This document shows, piece after piece, positions 45,883-54,011 of a stretch of DNA of 64,000 nt. The notes under the pieces are model-generated. The model was not told the origin of the DNA, made no database searches, and worked only from the letters and a program-made list of their open reading frames with translations. The DNA is from Thiomicrorhabdus sp. Lineage in GTDB: Bacteria > Pseudomonadota > Gammaproteobacteria > Thiomicrospirales > Thiomicrospiraceae. The translations under genes and the position numbers were made by a program. Each line of letters starts with the position of its first letter. Position 1 is the stretch's first letter. The DNA is taken from assembly GCF_963662555.1 (NCBI RefSeq), contig NZ_OY759719.1, positions 434,001 through 498,000 of the forward strand, in the 5' to 3' direction.

Positions 45883-47247
45883 ATGTCTTTAAAAGTTGTT
45901 ATTCTTGCTGCGGGTAAAGGTACTCGTATGCGTTCTAAGTTGCCTAAGGTTCTTCAGCCTTTAGCTCAAAAATCTCTTTTACAGCATGTAATTGATACAG
46001 CGGAATCTTTACATTCAAATTCAGTTATTACTGTAATTGGTCATGGTGCTGAATTGGTTGAGCAACGTGTTAGTGGCGATAACCTTAGCTTTGTAATGCA
46101 AGAGCAGCAATTGGGTACAGGGCATGCTGTGCAAATGGCTACACATTTGGTTGATGCAGATGATACGGTGTTAATTTTGTATGGCGATGTTCCTCTTACG
46201 TCATTGCAAACACTTCAAGATTTATTGTCTTTAGTTTCAACTGAAAACCCTTTGGCATTGTTAACGATTAATCTAGAAAACCCAACTGGCTATGGTCGTA
46301 TTGTTCGTGACCAACATAATGTAGTGCAGGCGATTGTTGAACAAAAGGACGCATCAGCAGATCAACTTTTAATTGATGAAGTCAATACCGGGATTATCGC
46401 GGTTAAAGGCCAACAGCTTAATCATTGGCTATCGCAATTAAGTAGTGATAATGCTCAAGGTGAATATTACCTAACTGATATTATTGCCATGGCGGTTAAT
46501 GATGGATTTACCGTTCAAACGACACAACCTGCTTCTGAAATTGAAGTATTGGGTGTGAATGATAAGGTCCAGTTACTAGATTTAGAACGTCGTTATCAGA
46601 AACAACAAGCCATTCAATTGATGCAAGCAGGCGTAACCTTAATTGATGCAAATCGCATTGATATTCGTGGTGAAGTCAATGCACAAGCGGATGTTGAAAT
46701 TGATGTTAATTGTATTTTTGAAGGCCTGGTCACCTTAGGTGAAAACGTCACCATTGGTGCTAACTGCATCTTAAAAAACGTCACGGTCGCCGATGGTACG
46801 GTAATCCATCCTTTTAGCCATCTTGAAGATTGTATAGTAGGGCAAAATTGCATTATTGGTCCTTATGCTCGTTTGCGTCCAGGTACAGAATTAGGTGATG
46901 AAGCTAAAATCGGTAACTTTGTCGAAACCAAAAAAGCGATTATTGGCGAAGGCTCTAAGGTCAACCATTTAAGCTATATTGGCGATACGGATATGGGCAA
47001 AGACGTCAACATTGGTGCTGGTACAATTACGTGCAACTATGATGGAGTAAACAAGCATAAAACCATTATTGGTGACCGTGTGTTTGTCGGTTCAGACAGC
47101 CAATTAGTTGCCCCTGTACAAATTGGTGATGATGCGACTATTGGTGCTGGTTCTACCATTACCAAAGATGCACCAGAAGCACAATTAACACTGTCACGTT
47201 CAAAACAGTTAACGATTTCAAGTTGGCAAAAGCCGACTAAAAAATAG
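45883..47247 (+). CDS. glmU: Bifunctional UDP-GlcNAc pyrophosphorylase / GlcN-1-P acetyltransferase
   Basis: Two last steps to UDP-N-acetylglucosamine, for cell wall and lipopolysaccharide. The 454 residues (E. coli 456) start VVILAAGKGTRMRSKLPKVLQPL, the nucleotidyltransferase signature, with LYGDVPLTS near 100. The C-terminal half shows left-handed beta-helix hexapeptide repeats (VTIGANCILKNVTV, IGAGTITCNYDGVNKHKT). AAGGA is 7 nt before the ATG. It follows the atp operon as in many relatives. Confidence 0.98.
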   Translation: MSLKVVILAAGKGTRMRSKLPKVLQPLAQKSLLQHVIDTAESLHSNSVITVIGHGAELVEQRVSGDNLSFVMQEQQLGTGHAVQMATHLVDADDTVLILYGDVPLTSLQTLQDLLSLVSTENPLALLTINLENPTGYGRIVRDQHNVVQAIVEQKDASADQLLIDEVNTGIIAVKGQQLNHWLSQLSSDNAQGEYYLTDIIAMAVNDGFTVQTTQPASEIEVLGVNDKVQLLDLERRYQKQQAIQLMQAGVTLIDANRIDIRGEVNAQADVEIDVNCIFEGLVTLGENVTIGANCILKNVTVADGTVIHPFSHLEDCIVGQNCIIGPYARLRPGTELGDEAKIGNFVETKKAIIGEGSKVNHLSYIGDTDMGKDVNIGAGTITCNYDGVNKHKTIIGDRVFVGSDSQLVAPVQIGDDATIGAGSTITKDAPEAQLTLSRSKQLTISSWQKPTKK

Positions 47248-47258
47248 AGTTATACACT

Positions 47259-47513
47259 ATGAAACATTATGAAATAGCTGGCAAGCTTTGCGAACCGTTT
47301 AAAAAAGCGATGGCAGACCAGGCCTGGCAAATTACCCATCAAGATGTAGGGCAAACTGAGTTATTAGCTTATGGCTATGTCATAGCGTGGGAAAAAGACG
47401 GTCATAAAGTGTTAATGCAATACTCTGACCGACAAGGCCAGGTGCAAGCTAATTTAGAAATCTCTCCCGCAATTTATGATGAGATTATGACAATGATCGA
47501 TGAACTATCTTAA
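47259..47513 (+). CDS. Unknown 84-residue protein
   Basis: Starts 11 bp after glmU. It is soluble, with WEKDGHKVLMQYSDRQGQVQANLEI suggesting a small beta sheet, then a C-terminal acidic helix. I do not recognise the family. The sequence D-Q-A-W-Q near residue 20 is encoded by GACCAGGCCTGGCA (47316-47329), a 12-of-14 match to the iterated palindrome. It may be co-transcribed with glmU and ubiA. Confidence 0.7.
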   Translation: MKHYEIAGKLCEPFKKAMADQAWQITHQDVGQTELLAYGYVIAWEKDGHKVLMQYSDRQGQVQANLEISPAIYDEIMTMIDELS

Positions 47514-47544
47514 TTCATTGATTTAAACCTCCTCACAGTGACTT

Positions 47545-48408
47545 ATGAGTAAACTCCATTCCTACATTTCTTTAACCCGATTAAATCGCCCAGTAGGCAT
47601 CTATTTGGTTTTATGGCCCGCTTTATGGGCTCTTTGGTTGGCTTCTGGCGGAATGCCTTCAATATACTTATTGTTTGTTTTTGTTTTTGGAGCGATTTTA
47701 ATGCGTTCGGCCGGTTGTGTAATTAATGACTTTGCCGACCGTAATTTTGATGGCCACGTGGAACGTACTTGTAATCGACCACTTGCCTCTGGCGAAATCT
47801 CAGCCAATGCGGCACTGCTGTTTTTTGCCGTGTTGTGTTTAATTGCCTTTGGGCTAGTGTTAACACTCAATAGCCTTACCGTTTATCTCTCTTTTGGAGC
47901 GGTTTTTTTAGCCGCTTTATACCCCTTTATGAAACGTCATACCTATTGGCCACAAGCTTTTTTAGGTGCGGCGTTTGCCTGGGCAATACCAATGGCATTT
48001 GCCGCAGTTCAAAATGAGGTTCCTTGGCAAGTTTGGCCAATTTTTGCCGCCACCATGGTTTGGTCACTCATTTATGACACCGCTTATGCCGTGGGTGATA
48101 TGAAAGACGATTTAAAAATCGGAGTAAAATCCACCGCTATTCTATTTGCCGACAAACTGGTGCCAATAACCGCATTTTTTCAGCTAATCATGTTGTTATT
48201 ATTGGTATGGGTTGGAGTGTTATTTGGCCTTGGTTTTATATTTTTTACAGGCCTGGTCATTGTTGCAGTATGGTTTATCTATGATTTAAAACGACTTGCA
48301 AAGGGTGATGATAAACTCGCCTTTAAAGTCTTTATTCAAAACCACTGGATTGGGGTGATTGTATTGTTGAGTATCGCTTTGGATTTAGCCTACACAAATT
48401 CAAATTAA
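47545..48408 (+). CDS. ubiA: 4-hydroxybenzoate polyprenyltransferase
   Basis: Inner-membrane enzyme attaching the polyprenyl tail to 4-hydroxybenzoate in ubiquinone synthesis. The 287 residues have eight or nine helices and the two Asp-rich motifs: NDFADRNFDG from residue 61 and YDTAYAVGDMKDD near 177-189, which bind Mg-pyrophosphate. RPVGIYLVLWPALWALWLASGG near the start is typical. The partner gene ubiC is 3 kb downstream in opposite orientation. CAGGCCTGGTC near 48249 is a degenerate palindrome copy. Confidence 0.96.
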   Translation: MSKLHSYISLTRLNRPVGIYLVLWPALWALWLASGGMPSIYLLFVFVFGAILMRSAGCVINDFADRNFDGHVERTCNRPLASGEISANAALLFFAVLCLIAFGLVLTLNSLTVYLSFGAVFLAALYPFMKRHTYWPQAFLGAAFAWAIPMAFAAVQNEVPWQVWPIFAATMVWSLIYDTAYAVGDMKDDLKIGVKSTAILFADKLVPITAFFQLIMLLLLVWVGVLFGLGFIFFTGLVIVAVWFIYDLKRLAKGDDKLAFKVFIQNHWIGVIVLLSIALDLAYTNSN

Positions 48409-48461
48409 TCTTGATATTTGAGTTTTACCGAATGTCTCATTAGATACATCACCATAAGATT

Positions 48462-48475
48462 TACCAGGCCTGGCA
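48462..48475. repeat. Iterated palindrome copy, 13/14 match
   Basis: TACCAGGCCTGGCA in the spacer between the convergent ubiA and the unknown gene at 48535. Confidence 0.9.
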
Positions 48476-48534
48476 TGCCCTGTGGCCATCTACACGTTGT
48501 GAGCATAGGGTAAATTCTGTTTTAACATTCAATA

Positions 48535-49041
48535 TTATTGCAAGCGGGTTTCTTTTGGTACTTCTAAAATGGGGTCTAAATCCAGTGCCCAATCGGCCGC
48601 ATTTAGTGCTTGTGAGAAGATTTTAATCAACGGCCCAAGCAAATCAGAGTGGTAAGGTAAAATGATGCCTTGCCCTGTTTCAGGCTCAAAAGCAAGTTGA
48701 GCTTTATCGCTGTACATATCTTTGAAAGCAATTTTAGCCAAAAGAATAGGTTCTTCACCAAGAGGGTACTGAGGGTTTTCTGGTTGTTGGTATTTGCTAT
48801 CATAATCACCAATTAGTTGCGTTTTTTCAGTTTCCATCTGCTGTACTTGAGTGGTTTTATCGTCAAATAGCGTTTTACCTGTAGTAGGGTGTTGACCATG
48901 CAAAACTGGAATAACTAATTTCATAAAACGACGGGTAATCCATGCTAAATAGACGAGCTCGTTGAGAGTTTTAATTTTTAAGAGTATTCTGTCTTCAGCA
49001 GGAAAATAAGTTGCTTGGATTTGATTGATTTTGTCGCTCAT
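48535..49041 (-). CDS. Unknown 168-residue protein
   Basis: No signal peptide or membrane segment. The start, QIQATYFPAEDRILLKIKTLNELVYLAWITRRF, resembles the opening of a group of conserved uncharacterised bacterial proteins, but I cannot name a family. The middle is Gln/Glu-rich and the end, DWALDLDPILEVPKETRLQ, is acidic. It is 16 bp from the divergent start of the gene at 49058, so the two must share a very small promoter region. Confidence 0.75.
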   Translation of the reverse strand: MSDKINQIQATYFPAEDRILLKIKTLNELVYLAWITRRFMKLVIPVLHGQHPTTGKTLFDDKTTQVQQMETEKTQLIGDYDSKYQQPENPQYPLGEEPILLAKIAFKDMYSDKAQLAFEPETGQGIILPYHSDLLGPLIKIFSQALNAADWALDLDPILEVPKETRLQ

Positions 49042-49057
49042 AGATTAGGTTCGTTTC

Positions 49058-50158
49058 ATGTTATTAAAAGACAGCATTTTGCAAAGAGATAAACACCTTA
49101 TTATAAAAGGTTTGCTGTGCTTTAGTGCATTAATCTCGGTACCAAGCTTTGCTGACGATTCTTTGCCCAGCACGTATGATAAAAGCGAGAAAAGCGAGCT
49201 TGCACCAACTCAACCAGTCGTTGATAAGCCCTTACTAGAAAAGATTAACAGTCCTCGTATACAACATTATCTAAGCACACTGTCTGACTCCCAAGCCTAT
49301 GTGGGTAAATACGTGCAGTCTTTTGGCGAAAGTATTGATCGCTTTTTTGGTAGTAAAGATCTGGATGTGGTTTATAAAGGGAACCGCTTAATTGTTTATA
49401 CCCCATTTACCATTTACGATGATGGTACGAGTAAGGGAAGTATTAACTACCGAGCTCAAATTGACCTACCTAAAACGAATAATCGTTGGAAAATCTTAGT
49501 TTCCTCTTTTGAACAAGATGAACTGAATCAAACCAATAGTTTAAATAACAATAGCAGTACGCCTAGATCAAATACGCAAACGGATAATCCCAATAGTTCA
49601 GAAAACTCTTTGGCGGGGCGGTTCTTATTGGGCAATACGAAAAATAGAATTAGTCAGATCGACGTCGGTTTAAAGTTTATTAACTACATTGAGCCTAATC
49701 CTTACGTTAAATACAAAATACGTTACATCAAAAAAAGTGATAAAACACTCACTAATCGCGGTACCCAAACGCTCTATTTAGAAAGAGAGAAAGGGTTTGC
49801 TTGGGAAGGCCAAAATGTTCTAGATTATCAATCTAATAAAGAGTGGTTAACTAGAAGTCAAACCACGGCCTCTTGGTGGCGGCGAGACCGACAGGTTTTA
49901 CTCAACCAAAAAGGGGTATTGTTCCAAACGGTCTCCCCTTATACGGTTAGAGGTTACTACCTAGATACAAACTGGAGTGTTATTAACCAAGGGGTTACTT
50001 TTGAAAACGTGGGTGTTGGGGTTAACGTAAGACAACAACTCTATAAAAAATGGTTATTTGGAGAAATTGAACCCAGAGTGACTTGGTATGAAAGTGATAA
50101 CTTTAGCCAACCTGTTTACAGTTTACGCGTAATGCTCGAGATGCATTTCTATAAGTAA
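49058..50158 (+). CDS. Predicted outer-membrane or periplasmic protein, unknown
   Basis: 366 residues. The hydrophobic stretch HLIIKGLLCFSALISVPSFADD near 14-34 looks like a signal peptide cut after SFA. The mature part begins with a low-complexity segment and has an Asn/Ser-rich insert (about 165-190). The second half alternates in a beta-barrel-like way and ends LRVMLEMHFYK, with aromatic residues near the end. I do not recognise the family. It could be an outer-membrane barrel, but a true C-terminal Phe is not the last residue. Confidence 0.65.
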   Translation: MLLKDSILQRDKHLIIKGLLCFSALISVPSFADDSLPSTYDKSEKSELAPTQPVVDKPLLEKINSPRIQHYLSTLSDSQAYVGKYVQSFGESIDRFFGSKDLDVVYKGNRLIVYTPFTIYDDGTSKGSINYRAQIDLPKTNNRWKILVSSFEQDELNQTNSLNNNSSTPRSNTQTDNPNSSENSLAGRFLLGNTKNRISQIDVGLKFINYIEPNPYVKYKIRYIKKSDKTLTNRGTQTLYLEREKGFAWEGQNVLDYQSNKEWLTRSQTTASWWRRDRQVLLNQKGVLFQTVSPYTVRGYYLDTNWSVINQGVTFENVGVGVNVRQQLYKKWLFGEIEPRVTWYESDNFSQPVYSLRVMLEMHFYK

Positions 50159-50319
50159 ATAATATTTTATTTATCTAAGCCAGTTAACTAAAAACTTATT
50201 TGATTATTGGTTTATCCTCAGCTTCATTATAATGACTCTTGTTGTGTTGTAAAAATCAGCACAAAATCAAAAATGATAAATCAAAAAAAACATAATGATA
50301 ATCAAAGAGGATAACTATT

Positions 50320-50904
50320 ATGAAGCTTTCAAAAATTCTGAAATTACTAGCGATTTCACTGGCCGTTATTGGGTTAAATGTGCATGCTGCTGAACAAGAA
50401 AACTTACGAATTATGAGTGAAGCAGCGGGCGATACTTCTTTTACCACTAAAGTAAATGGCAAAGAGTATGTGATTACTCGTCAAATGACAAAATGTGCCA
50501 AAAACAAAGGCTGGTTACAACCGCTTATTCCTGTCGAGGGCGTTCATCCGATTACAGAAATTGAACTGCTTAAAAGCATGAATGATCCGGACTATATTTT
50601 GTTAGATATGCGTGTACAAGACAACTACGTTGAAGGCACGATTCCTGGAGCAAAAAATATTCCTTACACCGAAGTTGCTATGCGTTTAAATGAAATGGGA
50701 TGTGAAAAAACAGATGGTAAATGGAACTGTGCAAATGCCAAAAAAATTGTGGCTTTTTGTAATGGTCCGGTTTGTCCTCAGTCACCCATTGCTATTAAAG
50801 CCTCGGTTCGTGAAGGCTTTCCGGCGAGCAACTTTTACTACTACCGTGGTGGCATGTTAGATTGGGCTGCATTAGGTTTTCCAATTGTTGAACCAGATTT
50901 TTAA
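50320..50904 (+). CDS. Periplasmic rhodanese-like protein
   Basis: Sulfurtransferase-like domain with a signal peptide cleaved after VHA (residue 23), 194 residues. The rhodanese fold holds LLDMRVQDNYVEGTIPGAKNIPY near 104-126 and the active-site loop VAFCNGPVCPQSP with Cys147 at the catalytic position and a second Cys152 nearby. The Arg found in many loops is absent. Such proteins may handle sulfur compounds in the periplasm, which suits a sulfur oxidiser, but a role is not proven. GAGGA lies 6-7 nt before the ATG. Confidence 0.88.
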   Translation: MKLSKILKLLAISLAVIGLNVHAAEQENLRIMSEAAGDTSFTTKVNGKEYVITRQMTKCAKNKGWLQPLIPVEGVHPITEIELLKSMNDPDYILLDMRVQDNYVEGTIPGAKNIPYTEVAMRLNEMGCEKTDGKWNCANAKKIVAFCNGPVCPQSPIAIKASVREGFPASNFYYYRGGMLDWAALGFPIVEPDF

Positions 50905-50929
50905 TCTGTAAGAAAAAAATACAATACCC

Positions 50930-50961
50930 AAAAGCCTGGATGATAAAGCATCCGGGCTTTT
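50930..50961 (+). terminator. Rho-independent terminator after rhodanese gene
   Basis: Stem AAAAGCCTGGATG / CATCCGGGCTTTT with one wobble pair, a 6-nt loop and a T-run. Confidence 0.85.
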
Positions 50962-51096
50962 TGGTTTCTGAGTTTTGAAATATGCTTTTTGAATGTAATT
51001 TAGAAGTGCATTTTTGAATTTATCACTACCTGTCAGGGAGGATAAATGCCTGGCAAAAATCGAATTGATATTGATTTAATTATACGTTTAACCGTA

Positions 51097-51705
51097 TTAA
51101 GAGTTTACCAGGCCTGGTAAAAATACTTCAGTTAACAATAAAGGCGTATTTTGCTGTTTAAAGATAGATCTTCTTGCAAAGCCGGGTTTATTGGCTAGAC
51201 TTTGATTGGCTAAGTGTTTCATTAAATATGGCCAATAATCTAATTTGTTAGTAGAGACTTCAAAATCAGAACGCTCAATACTTGGTAGTTCAAATAATAC
51301 TTCTCCTAAGGGCTTTGTTCCTAGGTTTTGTAAATCGTACCACGGATTTTCAGGTGTTAAATTTGGGATAATAGTTCGAGCATATACCCAATTTTTTTGG
51401 TCACACTTTAACAATACACATCTTACCCAAGCCTGTTCATTTCTTTGCATGCCTAATGCCTGAGCTTCATTTAATAAAGGCGATTCAAACTTTTCAGAAA
51501 TAACTTCTACGTGTAACTCAGGACACTGCTCCCTTAATTTAGCGGTTAAAGAAGAAGGAAAGATTAGCCATTTTTGAATAGGTTTAGACGTTGTAATACG
51601 TGCAATCAGTTTAGCCGGTTTCCAAAATTGCGGCAAAATCGAATTGGGTGCATTTTTTTTCTCTTGCATTAAGGCTTTAATTTTAGAGATTCTATCTAAA
51701 GGCAT
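51097..51705 (-). CDS. ubiC: Chorismate-pyruvate lyase
   Basis: Converts chorismate to 4-hydroxybenzoate and pyruvate, first step of the ubiquinone ring. The 202 residues contain the family pattern: KWLIFPSSLTAKL, EAQALGMQRNEQAWVRCVLLKCD, ARTIIPNL, NLGTKPLGEVLFE and FARRSIFKQQNTPLLLTEVFLP. It is transcribed against ubiA, apart by three genes. The N-terminal 30 residues are longer than in E. coli, and a later ATG at residue 13 is possible. The last codons, L-P-G-L-V-N-S, come from an exact palindrome copy just before the stop. Confidence 0.85.
   Translation of the reverse strand: MPLDRISKIKALMQEKKNAPNSILPQFWKPAKLIARITTSKPIQKWLIFPSSLTAKLREQCPELHVEVISEKFESPLLNEAQALGMQRNEQAWVRCVLLKCDQKNWVYARTIIPNLTPENPWYDLQNLGTKPLGEVLFELPSIERSDFEVSTNKLDYWPYLMKHLANQSLANKPGFARRSIFKQQNTPLLLTEVFLPGLVNS
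51106..51119. repeat. Iterated palindrome copy, exact
   Basis: TACCAGGCCTGGTA within an 18-bp perfect palindrome (51104-51121), covering the last codons of ubiC. Confidence 0.95.
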
Positions 51706-51926
51706 GTAGGGTTCCTGGCGGCTTTTTGTGGAGAGGTTTAGCTAAAAATAAGATTAGCAGATTGTAAACTACTCGGCAGTATGTCAGCAAACCAATTCAC
51801 CTTCTTTTCTATTAAGGTCATAAAAATTTTCATAGGTAATTATTAATAAGTTCAATTGTTTAGCCAAAAATTGGACTCTATTTTGCTTTAAACAAAGGCA
51901 TAAATTTTTGATTAAGGTATAACGTA

Positions 51927-53126
51927 ATGATTTCATTTGATTTTAGTAAACCCAGTATTTTAAGAAATATGTTTCTCGCCTTTATGAGTTTTGGCTTTTT
52001 AATGGGGGTGATCTTTCCGATTTTTGCCAATCTTTTTGTTGAGTGGAAAGAGGGCATGTTGGTTTGGTTTATTCTATCGTGCATTATTGCCGGGATTAGT
52101 ATTGGCTTAATAAACTTTTGGTTACTCAATAAAATGTTATTACGCCGTTTGCAACGTATTGGTGAAGTAGCCAATGCCATCAGTAATAACGATGTTTCGC
52201 ACAAATGTAGTCTGGAAAGTTATGATTTTATAGGTGATATGGCTTCTAGTTTTAACCTAATGTCTCAAAATTTACGCACAATGATTGAACGTATTTTAGA
52301 TGTTTCTCAGCAACTTTCTTCTGCTTCAACAGATATGGTCTCGGTCACTCAAACAACTCAGAGTGGAGTGGAGAAGCAAAAATCAGATACATATAATGTC
52401 GCTCAAGCTGTTGAAACAATGAACCGTGCAGTGGAAGAGATGTCAAACCATGCTCAAGGTGCATTAAATTCAGTTGATGAGGCAAATCGTGCCACAGAGA
52501 AAGGTAATATTGTCGTAAATGACACTGTAGAATCTATTAGTGCTCTAGCACAACAGGTTCAAGAAGCGGCCAATGTAATCAAAAGTTTAGAACAAGATAG
52601 CGATACCATTGGTAGTATTTTAGACGTTATTAAAGACATTGCAGAGCAAACCAATTTACTCGCCTTAAATGCCGCAATTGAAGCTGCTAGAGCGGGCGAG
52701 CATGGTCGTGGGTTTGCTGTTGTTGCCGACGAGGTAAGAATTTTAGCCAGTAAAACGCAAGAATCGACCACTAAAATTGAATCAACTATTGTGCAACTGC
52801 AAGAGGCCGCCAGAGAAGCGGTTGATGTTATGACGTTAGGTAGTAATAAAGCTACTTTAAGCGTTAAACAAGTGAATGAAGCGGGTTTATCATTAAAAAT
52901 GATAGAAACTGCCATAAGCAATATTCATAAAATGAACTCACAAATATTTCAAGCCTCAGACAATCAGACAAAACAGGCCGAGCTAGTTGATAGCAACGTT
53001 AAGCAAATTAGTGATGTTGCAATAAACGTGTCACAAGGAGCGGAACAGACCTTTCAGTCTTGCACACATGTTGGCGATCTTTCAAATCAACTTAGTAATT
53101 TGATTGGTCAATTTAAAACTAAATAA
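51927..53126 (+). CDS. Methyl-accepting chemotaxis protein without a periplasmic sensor
   Basis: 399 residues. Two membrane segments (about 15-36 and 45-67) are joined by fewer than 10 residues, so there is no periplasmic ligand domain. A HAMP domain (about 70-120) leads to a signalling domain with the conserved hairpin [32 protein letters not shown]. It probably senses through the membrane, the HAMP region or partner receptors. AAGG is 9 nt before the ATG. No che genes are nearby. Confidence 0.92.
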   Translation: MISFDFSKPSILRNMFLAFMSFGFLMGVIFPIFANLFVEWKEGMLVWFILSCIIAGISIGLINFWLLNKMLLRRLQRIGEVANAISNNDVSHKCSLESYDFIGDMASSFNLMSQNLRTMIERILDVSQQLSSASTDMVSVTQTTQSGVEKQKSDTYNVAQAVETMNRAVEEMSNHAQGALNSVDEANRATEKGNIVVNDTVESISALAQQVQEAANVIKSLEQDSDTIGSILDVIKDIAEQTNLLALNAAIEAARAGEHGRGFAVVADEVRILASKTQESTTKIESTIVQLQEAAREAVDVMTLGSNKATLSVKQVNEAGLSLKMIETAISNIHKMNSQIFQASDNQTKQAELVDSNVKQISDVAINVSQGAEQTFQSCTHVGDLSNQLSNLIGQFKTK

Positions 53127-53262
53127 TGGCTTAAAAACGTTGATAAAAGTAAAAACATTAGTAATAACGTTAATTTATGAAGTGATGAATGCACGAATTC
53201 TGTTGGAGTTTAAAGTACTAAAACAGATTGTCAAAATACAAAATTTGAGACATTTTTAAAAA

Positions 53263-53961
53263 CTAGACAATATCAATCGACTCAATGAAAGAGTAGCCTA
53301 TTGAATGAACCGTTTTAATAGGCTTAGTTTTATCTCCAGATATAGGTTCAATTTTATTCCTTAGGCGACGAATTAAAACCTCTAAACATCGATAATCATA
53401 AGTATCTTCTGTTTTGTTAAGTGCTAAAACCAGTTCTTTTTTATTCACCGCTTTCCCTGGCTCCTGTGCCAAACGTTTAATCAAAAGCTCTTCATTCTTT
53501 GTCAATTTCAATACATCAAAATGGCCTTTATTTTTAAGGGTCCACTCTAATTTATTAAGTACCCATAAAGGCTGTGAACTGTGATTATTTAAGTGATGCT
53601 TTTTATGATGAAGATTGCGAATGATAGCAATGAGTTCTTCTAAAGCAATCGGTTTGACCAGATAAGCGTTTACGCCTAATTCAAAGCCTTGTACTCTATC
53701 TATAACCTCACCATTTGCAGAGGCGATAATAATAGAAACATCGTTAGGTAACATGGTTCTTTTTAACCATGTAAAGCCATCGTCACTATTTAAGTTGTGC
53801 TCCATCACGATAATATCGGGGGAATTATTTGATAACCATTTGTTAGTACTTTCTAGAGTATCAACGCCTACTGCAAAAATACCTTCTAGATTAAGATAAG
53901 AGACCATTTGATCTCTTAAATTAATTTCATTCTCTACTACTAAGACGTTTATTTTTTTCAT
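53263..53961 (-). CDS. OmpR/PhoB-type response regulator with altered phospho-site
   Basis: 232 residues: receiver domain (1-115) and winged-helix DNA-binding domain (about 135-230, LEVLIRRLRNKIEP and TVHSIGYSF). Aligned to PhoB, the phospho-acceptor Asp54 is Glu54 (IVMEHNL), and one metal-binding Asp is Asn11 (VVENE). Lys103 and Ser81 are kept. It is therefore likely to work without normal phosphorylation. The gene is 50 bp downstream of the autotransporter on the same strand and may be co-transcribed with it or regulate it. No kinase gene is present next to it. Confidence 0.9.
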   Translation of the reverse strand: MKKINVLVVENEINLRDQMVSYLNLEGIFAVGVDTLESTNKWLSNNSPDIIVMEHNLNSDDGFTWLKRTMLPNDVSIIIASANGEVIDRVQGFELGVNAYLVKPIALEELIAIIRNLHHKKHHLNNHSSQPLWVLNKLEWTLKNKGHFDVLKLTKNEELLIKRLAQEPGKAVNKKELVLALNKTEDTYDYRCLEVLIRRLRNKIEPISGDKTKPIKTVHSIGYSFIESIDIV

Positions 53962-54011
53962 TTACTAACCTACATTCTCCAGCATTTTTTTAATCCTTAT
54001 TTTGCTTAGTG

